From Nocardia sp. NBC_00565 (GTDB lineage: Bacteria > Actinomycetota > Actinomycetes > Mycobacteriales > Mycobacteriaceae), in contig NZ_CP107785.1 of NCBI RefSeq assembly GCF_036345915.1, positions 9,362,001-9,426,000 on the forward strand: a stretch of 64,000 nt of DNA, written 5' to 3'. The translations under genes were made by a program, and so were the position numbers. This document shows positions 8,634-16,999 of this stretch, piece by piece. The notes under the pieces were generated by a model. It was given only the letters and a program-made list of their open reading frames with translations. It made no database searches and had not been told where the DNA came from. How positions within the stretch are numbered: the stretch's first letter is position 1; the number at the start of each line of letters is the position of its first letter.

Positions 8634-9878
8634 ATGTCTGAAACGCTGAGCGATACCGTTGCCGACACGGCTGCCGACGTACCCGAGTACCCGATGACCA
8701 GGTCGGCGAGCTGCCCGTTCGCGCCGCCGCCGCGCGTTCTCGACCTCGCCGCGGCGAAACCGCTTACCAGAGTGCGTATTTGGGATGGCAGTACACCGTG
8801 GTTGATCACCGGGTACGCCGCGGCGCGGGCACTTTTCTACGATTCCCGAGTCAGTGTCGATGACCGGCGCGACGGATTTCCGCACTGGAACGCCGGCATG
8901 AAGGCAATGGTGCACACGCGTCCACCGTCGGTCTTCACCAGGGATGCCGAGGAACACGCCCGATACCGGCGGATGTTGACCAAGCCGTTCACCTTCAAGC
9001 GGATGGAAGCGCTGCGGCCCGCGATTCAGCAGCTCACCGACGAGCATATCGACGCTATGCTCGCCGGACCCCAGCCTGCCGATATCGTCACGGCACTGGC
9101 GCTGCCCGTACCGTCGCTGGTCATCAGCGAGCTACTCGGCGTGCCCTATGACGATCACGAATTCTTTCAGCAGCAGACGACCATCGGACTCGCCAAGAAC
9201 GCGACCGCCGAGGAATCCGGAAAGGGCATCCTCAGCCTGCTGCAGTACTTGGGCGGGCTGGTCGACGCCAAAATCGAGTACCCCGCCGAGGACGCGGTGT
9301 CCGATCTGGCGGAACGGGTCAAGGCCGGGGAGCTTGATCGGGCCGAGGCCGCGATGATGGGTATCGGCCTCCTGTTCGCGGGACACGAGACCACCGCCAA
9401 CATGATCGGTCTCGGCACCCTCGTTCTTTTGGAGAACCCCGAACAGCTGGCGGTGATCCGTGACACCGAGGACCCGAAGGTCCTCGCCAACGCGATCGAG
9501 GAGTTGCTGAGGTACCTCAGCATCATCCAGAACGGACAGCGGCGCGTCGCCATCGAGGACATCGAGGTCGGTGACCAGGTGATCCGCGCAGGCGAGGGCA
9601 TCATCATCGATCTGGCCCCGGCGAACTGGGATCCGAACACCTTTCCGGAACCGGAGCGGCTCGACATCGACCGCGCGAATGCCAACCAGCACGTGGCATT
9701 CGGCTACGGCCGGCATCAATGCGTCGGCCAGCAACTCGGCCGCGCGGAACTGCAGATCGTCTTCCGCACGCTGTTCCGTCGCATCCCCACGCTGCGCCTG
9801 GCAACCCCGATCGATCAGATCGAATTCAAACATGACCGACTGGCCTATGGCGTCTATGCACTGCCGGTCGCATGGTGA
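8634..9878 (+). CDS. Cytochrome P450 (class I bacterial)
   Basis: A 414-residue soluble P450 with all core motifs: the I-helix oxygen-activation site LLFAGHETTANM, ExxR in EELLRYL, and heme loop FGYGRHQCVG followed by QQLGRAE. Overall pattern is closest to CYP105-like actinomycete monooxygenases. It is preceded by its likely ferredoxin and followed by hydrolytic and β-oxidation-type enzymes. Probable role: hydroxylation that starts breakdown of the operon's unknown substrate. Confidence 0.92.
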   Translation: MSETLSDTVADTAADVPEYPMTRSASCPFAPPPRVLDLAAAKPLTRVRIWDGSTPWLITGYAAARALFYDSRVSVDDRRDGFPHWNAGMKAMVHTRPPSVFTRDAEEHARYRRMLTKPFTFKRMEALRPAIQQLTDEHIDAMLAGPQPADIVTALALPVPSLVISELLGVPYDDHEFFQQQTTIGLAKNATAEESGKGILSLLQYLGGLVDAKIEYPAEDAVSDLAERVKAGELDRAEAAMMGIGLLFAGHETTANMIGLGTLVLLENPEQLAVIRDTEDPKVLANAIEELLRYLSIIQNGQRRVAIEDIEVGDQVIRAGEGIIIDLAPANWDPNTFPEPERLDIDRANANQHVAFGYGRHQCVGQQLGRAELQIVFRTLFRRIPTLRLATPIDQIEFKHDRLAYGVYALPVAW

Positions 9879-9914
9879 TCCATTCCGAGAAGATATAAGG
9901 AAGTAAAGAGGCCA

Positions 9915-11090
9915 ATGATGTCCAGCCCGATGAGCAGTATCTCGCTTTATCCGCCTGAGGGGTTCGGTGCGCCCAAAGACCGGCAGGGTCATGCCACAGA
10001 GGACGTCGGTCTTCCGCCGGGGACAGTGGTGTTCTCGGCCGACAATCACATCTCTCTCGCGGACGATATCTTTTATCAGCAGCTGCCCGATGATTTGAAG
10101 GAGCAGGCGCCGCGTATCTGGTACGAAGACGGCGCCTATCAAGTCGGGCACAGCGGACAGTCGTTCTTGCCCCCGGAGTTCAGTGCCGTATTGATGCAGT
10201 ACGACGACTTGGTCGGCGCGGGCAGCGGAAACCTCGAAGCCCGGATCGAAGAGTTGGCCGGCGACGGCGTCCGGCAGGAGCTGGCGTTCCCGAACGCCGT
10301 CCTGGCGCTGTTCCATCATCCCGACAAGGAGATGCGTGAGCGCTTGTTCCGGATCTACAACCAGTACATCGCGGGCTTGCAGGAGCGTTCCAAGGGACGC
10401 TTCTACGGTGTGGGCCTGATCAATTGGTGGGATCCGGCCGGTGCTCGGCGGACGTTGGCGGAGCTGAAGTCGCTGGGGCTCAAGACATTTCTGATGCCGC
10501 TGAACCCGGGCACGGATCTCGAGGGCCAGCCGATCGACTACGCGAGCAAGGCGATGGATCCGGTGTGGGACGAGATCGAGGCGGCGGGCGTGCCGCTGAC
10601 CCACCACATCGGGGAAACTCCGCTGAAGAGCCCGTGCGAATTCAACGGCATCGTGGTCGGCATGATGGTCAATGTCGACTCGTTCCGGGAAGTGTTCGGT
10701 AAGTACATCTTCGCCGGAATTCTCGACCGGCACCCGAAACTGCGTATCGGCTGGTTCGAGGGCGGGATTGCCTGGGTTCCGTCGGCACTGCAGGACGCCG
10801 AGCATCTGCACGCGTCGTATCGGCACATGTTCAATCACGAATTGCAGCATGACATTCGGTACTACTGGGACACCCACATGAGCGCGTCGTTCATGGTCGA
10901 TCCGCTCGGCTTGCGGCTGATCGATCAGATCGGTGTGGACAAGGTGATGTGGTCCTCGGACTACCCGCACAACGAAAGCACATTCGGCTATTCGGAGAAG
11001 TCACTGGCGGCGGTCGTCGACGCGGTGGGTCCGGAGGATGCAGTCAAGATCGTCAGCGGCAATATCAAGAAATTCCTGGGCATCGAATGA
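9915..11090 (+). CDS. Amidohydrolase-2 family metal-dependent hydrolase
   Basis: 391 residues of the amidohydrolase-2 (ACMSD/LigI-like) TIM-barrel superfamily. SADNHIS takes the place of the usual DxHxH metal site, THHIGETP supplies further histidines, WFEGGIAWV is typical of this subgroup, and WSSDYPHNES holds the terminal metal-binding Asp. The first metal site has only one histidine, as in many P450-operon paralogues of this family. Members catalyse hydrolysis or non-oxidative decarboxylation. The stop overlaps the next ATG by 4 bases (ATGA). Confidence 0.8.
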   Translation: MMSSPMSSISLYPPEGFGAPKDRQGHATEDVGLPPGTVVFSADNHISLADDIFYQQLPDDLKEQAPRIWYEDGAYQVGHSGQSFLPPEFSAVLMQYDDLVGAGSGNLEARIEELAGDGVRQELAFPNAVLALFHHPDKEMRERLFRIYNQYIAGLQERSKGRFYGVGLINWWDPAGARRTLAELKSLGLKTFLMPLNPGTDLEGQPIDYASKAMDPVWDEIEAAGVPLTHHIGETPLKSPCEFNGIVVGMMVNVDSFREVFGKYIFAGILDRHPKLRIGWFEGGIAWVPSALQDAEHLHASYRHMFNHELQHDIRYYWDTHMSASFMVDPLGLRLIDQIGVDKVMWSSDYPHNESTFGYSEKSLAAVVDAVGPEDAVKIVSGNIKKFLGIE

Positions 11091-12322
11091 CGAATTCTCT
11101 GACACCGGAAAAGACTTCGATCCACATTCCGGAGCGGCCGGACCGTGCCCGGATGCGGCGTGAAACCGGGGCACGGTTGCGGGCGGCGATGGCCGAACAA
11201 GGCGTCGGTGCGCTGGTGCTGCTCGAGGATCAGTCAGTGATGTATGCGACCGGGGCGAGCTGGCCGCTCCCCGACGCCGGTTTGACGCATGTGGAGTCTC
11301 CGGTCGCGGTCGTTGTGCCCGACGATGAATGGCCGCACCTGTTCCTGCCCTTCCGCGCGGGCGCGGCCACTGATTCCGAGCTGCCCGCCGACCATGTCCA
11401 TGGGCCGGTCTATCTCGAATTCGACGAGGGCGTCGAGATTTTCGCGAAAATCCTGGCCGATCTGATCCCCAGCGGCGCCACCGTGGCGGTCGACCAGCTG
11501 ACCGGAGCGATGCGCCGGGCGCACCCGAAGTTGTTCCCGTCCGGGCCACCCAGCGACGCCGCGTTGGTCCTGAGCGCGGCCAAGATCGTCAAGACACAGG
11601 ACGAGCTCGCGTGCATTCGCACGGCGGTCCGGATCACCGACACCGCGATGGTCGATGTCCAGGCGGCGCTGGCGCCCGGGATCCGCCAGATCGACCTGTC
11701 GGCGGCCTTTGTGCGCCGCGCGTTCGAGTTGGGCGCCACCGCCAATATCCTCGACCCGATCTGGCAGGTCATGCCGAACAGCAAAGCCGAGGGCGTCTGG
11801 ACTACGCACAATGATCTGGCGCTGCCGCTGTTGACGACCGAGCGCGAGCTGACGGCGGGTGACGTGCTGTGGACCGATGTCAGTATCACCTACGGCGGCT
11901 ACTGCTCCGATTTCGGCCGCACGTGGGTGGTGGGCCAGGACCCGTCCCCTCGACAGCAGGCGCAATTCGCCAAGTGGCGCGAGATCATGGACGCCGTTCT
12001 CGCGGTGACCCGCGCCGGCGCCACGGCGGCCGAGCTGGGCGCGGCGGCCACCGTCGCCAACGATGGCAAGAAGCCCTGGCTGCCCCACTTCTACCTGGGC
12101 CACGGCATCGGCGTGGGTCCCGCCGAGATGCCCATGATCGGCACCGACCTGGGGGAGGACTTCGACAAGAATCTCGTCCTCGCCCCCGGCACGGTGCTCG
12201 TACTGGAGCCGGTGGTGTGGGAAGACGGCACCGGCGGCTACCGGGCCGAAGAGATCATCGTGATCACCGAGGAAGGCTTCATTCCGTTGACCGACTACCC
12301 CTACGCTCCCTATGGCAACTGA
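11087..12322 (+). CDS. M24-family metallopeptidase / creatinase-like hydrolase
   Basis: About 411 residues: an N-terminal creatinase-type domain (~1-170) and a C-terminal pita-bread domain. All five expected metal ligands can be placed: the two Asp in WTDVSITYGGYCSDFGRT, His in GHGIGVG, Glu in VLEPVVWED and Glu in YRAEEI. It could cleave an X-Pro peptide or act like creatinase on a C-N bond; the latter suits a catabolic operon. It starts at ATG 11087 inside the end of the amidohydrolase gene and overlaps the next M24 gene by 11 bases. Confidence 0.85.
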   Translation: MTNSLTPEKTSIHIPERPDRARMRRETGARLRAAMAEQGVGALVLLEDQSVMYATGASWPLPDAGLTHVESPVAVVVPDDEWPHLFLPFRAGAATDSELPADHVHGPVYLEFDEGVEIFAKILADLIPSGATVAVDQLTGAMRRAHPKLFPSGPPSDAALVLSAAKIVKTQDELACIRTAVRITDTAMVDVQAALAPGIRQIDLSAAFVRRAFELGATANILDPIWQVMPNSKAEGVWTTHNDLALPLLTTERELTAGDVLWTDVSITYGGYCSDFGRTWVVGQDPSPRQQAQFAKWREIMDAVLAVTRAGATAAELGAAATVANDGKKPWLPHFYLGHGIGVGPAEMPMIGTDLGEDFDKNLVLAPGTVLVLEPVVWEDGTGGYRAEEIIVITEEGFIPLTDYPYAPYGN

Positions 12323-13484
12323 GATCCTGGCCGATGAACGCGCTCTCCGCTCAGGGCGGCGGGAGCGGGTGCTGGCCCAGATGCAAGCCCACGACCTCGA
12401 CATCCTCGTACTCGGACGACAGGCCAATATCCGCTATGTCAGCGGTGCGCCGCAACTGTGGACGGCGGGTACCAGGCCGTTCGGTCCGGGGTGCGTGGTG
12501 GTCCGCGAATCCGGTGACATCCACCTGCTGAGCGTTTGGGACGAAGGCGTCCCCGACGACATTCCGCACGATCACCTGTACGGCATCATGTGGAACCCGC
12601 TCAATATCATCGCGGTGCTGCAGAAGATCGACGGCGCGGCAACCGCCCGCAGGGTGGGCACCGACGCGCTGTCCCCGCTGTTCGGCCAATTCCTTCCGAT
12701 GGCGTTTCCCCAGGCGGAAGTGGTCGACGGGGAACCGGCCATACGCGCTGCCCGTCGTATCAAGACACCCGACGAGATCGTGGTGCTTCGGGATTCGATC
12801 CGCATCGCGGAGGCCGGCCTGGCGGCGGCCGTCGCCGAGTTGCGGCCCGGGATCTCGGAGAAGAACCTCACCGGAGTCATGTTGCAAGCCATGGCAGCCG
12901 GTGGTGTCAGCACACCAGCCACCCAGGATGCCGCGTGGGTGACCTCGCCTGAGCACCCGTGGCGGCGGGTGGGCGATGCGGGACGCGCACAGCCCGGTGA
13001 TCGGATACAGGCCGGTGATCTGGTGGCCTTCTCTTCAGGGGTCATCGCCAATGGCTATATCGCCGAGGTCGGCCGGACCTGGCCGGTCGGCGCGCCGAGT
13101 AACGGCACCGATGCCCTCTACCAGCGATGGGACCGGCTGTGGTCACACCTGCTGACCGCCTGTAGGCCCGGTCAATCCGCCGCTGGGTTCCTCACTGCCT
13201 ACGAGGACGCGGGCGAATCGCTGCCGCCGATGCCTGTGGTCCATGCGCTGGGTCTGGGGTTCGACGCGCCAGTGGTGTCGTCGCAGCTCCCCGCCACAGC
13301 CGCCGAGGAGCAACTGGAACCCGGGATGGTGCTCGCCGTCACCGGCTACGTCTGGGAGCAGGGCATCGGCGCCGTCTTCGGGCGAGAAATGGTGTTGATC
13401 ACCGCCGACGGACCCGAGGTGCTGACCTCCGCCCCGGCGTGGAGCAGCAACTCGGACACAGTGATCGGCGCATCGAATGGCTGA
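12312..13484 (+). CDS. Degenerate M24-like protein (probable non-catalytic paralogue)
   Basis: About 390 residues with the same two-domain creatinase architecture as the preceding protein, but the metal site is eroded. The region matching the first Asp reads LVAFSSG, the second Asp is Glu in YIAEVGRTW, the histidine remains in VHALGLG, the first Glu is Thr in MVLAVTGYVW, and the last Glu persists in FGREMVL. Loss of at least two ligands argues against a normal dinuclear centre. Overlapping genes suggest it is made together with the intact paralogue, perhaps as a heterodimer partner (inference). Confidence 0.8.
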   Translation: MATEILADERALRSGRRERVLAQMQAHDLDILVLGRQANIRYVSGAPQLWTAGTRPFGPGCVVVRESGDIHLLSVWDEGVPDDIPHDHLYGIMWNPLNIIAVLQKIDGAATARRVGTDALSPLFGQFLPMAFPQAEVVDGEPAIRAARRIKTPDEIVVLRDSIRIAEAGLAAAVAELRPGISEKNLTGVMLQAMAAGGVSTPATQDAAWVTSPEHPWRRVGDAGRAQPGDRIQAGDLVAFSSGVIANGYIAEVGRTWPVGAPSNGTDALYQRWDRLWSHLLTACRPGQSAAGFLTAYEDAGESLPPMPVVHALGLGFDAPVVSSQLPATAAEEQLEPGMVLAVTGYVWEQGIGAVFGREMVLITADGPEVLTSAPAWSSNSDTVIGASNG

Positions 13485-14433
13485 CTCTGTGCCCTCCGCA
13501 GAGGAGATCATCCTTTACGAGAAGGATCCCAAGACCAGGATCGCGACGATCACCCTCAACCGGCCCGACCACCTCAATGCGCCGACGATCGCGGCGCGGG
13601 TGCGCTACGCCGATCTGTTGCACCGCGCGAACGTCGACGACGAGGTCAAGGTGCTGGTGATTCGCGGCGTGGGCGACGATCTCGGCACCGGCGCCGACCT
13701 GCCGGAATTCATGGCAGCGCAGAATTCCGAGGATCCGGGGCCGCGGCTGGCGGAATACCGGATCGGTGCTGACGAAGTCACCTATCCCCCCGAAGGGTCG
13801 TTCCGGCACGGCGCGACGCTCGGCCAGTGGTATGCCGCCCCGCACTCCGGTATTCGTGGTCTGCAGGATTTCAAGAAGATCAGCATCCTCGAGGTGAAGG
13901 GCTACTGCTACGGCTGGCATTTCTACCAGGCGGCCGACGCCGACCTGGTGATCTCCTCCGATGACGCACTGTTCGGCCATCCGGCATTCCGCTACATCGG
14001 GTGGGCACCGCGCATGTGGTGGTGGGCCCAGACAATGGGAATTCGCAAATTCCAAGAGATGGTCTTCACCGGCAGGCCCTTCACTGCCGACGAAATGTAC
14101 GAGTGCAACTTCCTCAACAGCGTCGTCCCGAGGGGAGAACTCGAGGCGGAAGTCGACAAGTACGCACAGGCCTGCGCCCGCAACCGTCCGACGGATACCG
14201 TCTTCATGCAGAAGACCTTCTTCGAATTCATGAAGCAGTACCAGGGCGAGTACCTGGGCAGCATGATCAGCGGCCTTTTCGAGTCCATCGGCGGCACCGC
14301 CCGGCCCGATACCGATGACCTGATGTTCGACGAGGTCATGGGACGCGGTCTCAGCAATACGGTCAAGGACAACGACAGCAAATTCCCGCCGGAATGGCGC
14401 TTGAGCAAAAAAGCTCGAAATCGGAAGGACTAG
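13477..14433 (+). CDS. Enoyl-CoA hydratase/isomerase (crotonase) family protein
   Basis: 318 residues, longer than a standard 260-residue hydratase. The crotonase core is recognisable: ITLNRPDHLNAPT, DLGTGADLPEF for the first oxyanion-hole strand, ILEVKGYCYGWHFYQAADADLV for the second, and GHPAFRYIGWAP. A tryptophan-rich insertion (MWWWAQTMG) and the long aromatic C-terminus are shared with 'enoyl-CoA hydratase' paralogues of degradative clusters. The gene overlaps the previous one by 8 bases. Together with the CoA-transferase gene downstream it implies CoA-thioester chemistry such as ring opening or β-oxidation of an acid side chain. Confidence 0.82.
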   Translation: MADSVPSAEEIILYEKDPKTRIATITLNRPDHLNAPTIAARVRYADLLHRANVDDEVKVLVIRGVGDDLGTGADLPEFMAAQNSEDPGPRLAEYRIGADEVTYPPEGSFRHGATLGQWYAAPHSGIRGLQDFKKISILEVKGYCYGWHFYQAADADLVISSDDALFGHPAFRYIGWAPRMWWWAQTMGIRKFQEMVFTGRPFTADEMYECNFLNSVVPRGELEAEVDKYAQACARNRPTDTVFMQKTFFEFMKQYQGEYLGSMISGLFESIGGTARPDTDDLMFDEVMGRGLSNTVKDNDSKFPPEWRLSKKARNRKD

Positions 14434-14435
14434 CC

Positions 14436-16856
14436 GTGGAACCGCTCCATGATTACCTGGTGGTGGACCTGTCCACGGGCATCGCGGGTGCCTACTGCAC
14501 CAAACTGCTGGCCGACGCCGGTGCGGAAGTCGTCAAAGTCGAACCGCCCGAGGGGGATCGGCTGCGCGCGTGGTCTGCCTCGAACGCCGACATCCCCCCA
14601 GGCGCCGACGGTGCATTGTTCAGCTTCTTGTCGTGCTCCAAGCGCAGCGTCGTTACCGATCTCGACGATGCCAGTGAAATCGACTTCCTGAACGGCTTAT
14701 TGGCATCGGCGGACGCGGTGGTGTGGAGCCGTGGTTCGCGGGTCGCGGAGCATCCGTCCTTCACCCCGGAGGCCATCCATCGCTCCCATCCACACCTCAC
14801 CGTCACCTCGATCACGCCATTCGGTCTGGATGGGCCGTGGCGGGACTGTCCGGCGACCGAGTTCACCCTGCAGGCGTGGTCGGGCGGGGTAGTCGGGCTG
14901 GGGCGCGGCGCGCCGGATCGTGCGCCGGTCTTCGTCGGCGGGCAGGTCGGCGAATGGCTGGCCGGCGCCTACGCGGCTGCCGGGACCATGACCTCGCGGA
15001 TGCGGACCCTCGACACCGGGGTGGGCGAGTTGGTCGACCTTTCCATGCTCGAGACGCAAATCCTCTGTCTCACTTACTATTCGGTCACTTTCTTCGAGGC
15101 GCTCGGTCGACCGTTCCGGGCGGAACGTGCGCTGATGGTGCCCGGAGTGTCCGCCGCCAAGGATGGCTTGGTGGCTGTCGGGTGCGGCACCGCGCAGCAG
15201 TGGTTCGACCTGTGCGCGATGGTCGGCCACCCCGAGTGGATTGATGAGAGTGCGCCGTTTTCGATCACGGGGCGAGCCAATGACCTGGTGGGCGATATCC
15301 GCGCGTGGTTCAAGGAACGTACCGTCGATGAAATCCGGGAACTGGCGTCGGCATTCCGGATCCCCAACGCCCTGGTGGCCAACGGCGCGAACGCCGCCGC
15401 GATGGACCACTACGAGGCGCGCGAGTCATTCGTCGCAAACCCCCGTGACGGATACATCCAGCCCGGTCCGCCCTACCGCTTCGAGCCCGGGCTGCTTCGG
15501 GCCCCGCAGCCCGCACCGCGATTGGGTGAGCACGCGGACGAATATCGCACCGCACCCCCGGCCCCCAGCCGAGCGAGCACCGCCAACACTGCCGAGGCTC
15601 GGCTGCCTTTCAGCGGTCTTCGGGTGCTGGATATGACCAGCTACTGGGCCGGACCGTCCTGCACGCATTTCCTTGCCATGCTGGGTGCCGAAGTAATCCA
15701 CGTCGAATCCGCCTCCCGGCCGGATGGCACCCGACTGATCGCCGGTGTGCCGATGACCGAAGAACAGTGGTGGGAGAAGTCGCCGATTTTCTCGGGGCTC
15801 AATACCAATAAGAAGAGCGTGGCGCTGGACTTCCGCAGCGAGCGCGGACGCGATGTATTGCGCCGGCTGATCAAGACCTGCGATGTGGTCGTCGAGAACT
15901 ACACGCCGCGGGTGCTCGAACAGATCGGACTGGACTACGCGAATGTGCGGGCCCTGCGCCCCGACGTGATCATGGTCCGAATGCCGGGCTTCGGGCTCGA
16001 CGGTCCGTGGCGCGACAATCCTGCCTTCGCCTACATCATCGAGGATGCGTCCGGGCTCACCTGGTTGACCGGCCATCCCGACCAGAACCCGGTCGAGCCC
16101 TATTCGATCGGTGACCCCAATGCCGGCCTGCACGGCCTCAACGCATTGCTGTTGGCGCTGGAGAACCGGCGTCGCACCGGTGCGGGAACATTGGTCGAAG
16201 CCGCCATGGTGGATGCCGCGGTCAATATCGCCGCCGAGCAAGTGGTCGAGTATTCCGCATACGGGTCGCTCCTTATGCGCGATGGCAACCGGGGACCTGC
16301 CGCGGCTCCCCAGAACCTCTACCGGACCGCCGATATCGACGAGTTCGGCCGTAAGGACTGCTGGGTCGCGGTGGCCGTCGCCACCGATGCGCAATGGGTA
16401 GGACTGCGCGAAGCGATCGACCGGCCCGATTGGGCGATGGACCCGGAATTGTCCACCGCCGACGGACGTCGTCGACAGCACGACGTCGTCGACGAGCACC
16501 TCGCCGCGTGGTGTGCGCAGCGGGGTGGGGACGAGATCGTCCGACTCCTGTGGGACGCCGGAGTTCCGGTGGGCAAAGTGATGCAGCCCCATCGCGTCGC
16601 CGATCTGCCGCAGCTGGTAGCGCGCGGCTTCTACGAATACGTCGATCATCCGGTCAACCCGTCGGCCAGGCACAGCACCGTGCCATTCAAGCTTTCCCAC
16701 GGCCCCAACCAGTTCCACGTGCGCCACGCGCCCCTATTAGGTGAACACAATCATGAAGTGTTGGCACAGCTCGGGCTGACCGAGCCCGAAATCGCCGCCC
16801 TGGAAACCGATGGCATCATCGGCCGCGCGCCCGCTTTCGCGTCGAAGTCGGGATGA
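14436..16856 (+). CDS. Tandem-domain CaiB/BaiF (class III) CoA-transferase
   Basis: About 806 residues made of two complete CaiB-like halves in one chain. The first runs from LVVDLSTGIAGAYCTKLLADAGAEVVKVE to about residue 385, the second from VLDMTSYWAGPSCTHFLAMLGAEVIHVE (~410) to the end, with GFGLDGPWRDNPAF and EAAMVDAAVNI. Class III enzymes normally work as interlaced dimers, so the fusion gives a pseudo-dimer. The catalytic Asp position is uncertain in each half. GTG 14436 was chosen because GGAAGGA precedes it and the gene then follows the crotonase stop by 2 bases. Role: activating the pathway acid to its CoA ester. Confidence 0.88.
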   Translation: MEPLHDYLVVDLSTGIAGAYCTKLLADAGAEVVKVEPPEGDRLRAWSASNADIPPGADGALFSFLSCSKRSVVTDLDDASEIDFLNGLLASADAVVWSRGSRVAEHPSFTPEAIHRSHPHLTVTSITPFGLDGPWRDCPATEFTLQAWSGGVVGLGRGAPDRAPVFVGGQVGEWLAGAYAAAGTMTSRMRTLDTGVGELVDLSMLETQILCLTYYSVTFFEALGRPFRAERALMVPGVSAAKDGLVAVGCGTAQQWFDLCAMVGHPEWIDESAPFSITGRANDLVGDIRAWFKERTVDEIRELASAFRIPNALVANGANAAAMDHYEARESFVANPRDGYIQPGPPYRFEPGLLRAPQPAPRLGEHADEYRTAPPAPSRASTANTAEARLPFSGLRVLDMTSYWAGPSCTHFLAMLGAEVIHVESASRPDGTRLIAGVPMTEEQWWEKSPIFSGLNTNKKSVALDFRSERGRDVLRRLIKTCDVVVENYTPRVLEQIGLDYANVRALRPDVIMVRMPGFGLDGPWRDNPAFAYIIEDASGLTWLTGHPDQNPVEPYSIGDPNAGLHGLNALLLALENRRRTGAGTLVEAAMVDAAVNIAAEQVVEYSAYGSLLMRDGNRGPAAAPQNLYRTADIDEFGRKDCWVAVAVATDAQWVGLREAIDRPDWAMDPELSTADGRRRQHDVVDEHLAAWCAQRGGDEIVRLLWDAGVPVGKVMQPHRVADLPQLVARGFYEYVDHPVNPSARHSTVPFKLSHGPNQFHVRHAPLLGEHNHEVLAQLGLTEPEIAALETDGIIGRAPAFASKSG

Positions 16857-16999
16857 ATTCCATTCGGAATTTCGTAACCCCACTTCGTCATATGTTTTCA
16901 GTTTCATAGTGATTTTTCTCAGCTGCCTACCATTAGTTCTCCAGCGCGCTTTGTGTCATGGTGGATTTCGCGCAGCGTGAATAAAGGAGAAGTGCCCCC

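Noticed and set aside
9132..10970. 612-codon open frame on the minus strand
   Set aside because: Lies opposite the P450 and amidohydrolase genes, which have clear motifs. Its translation is His/Arg/Asp-rich without domains: a GC-rich shadow.
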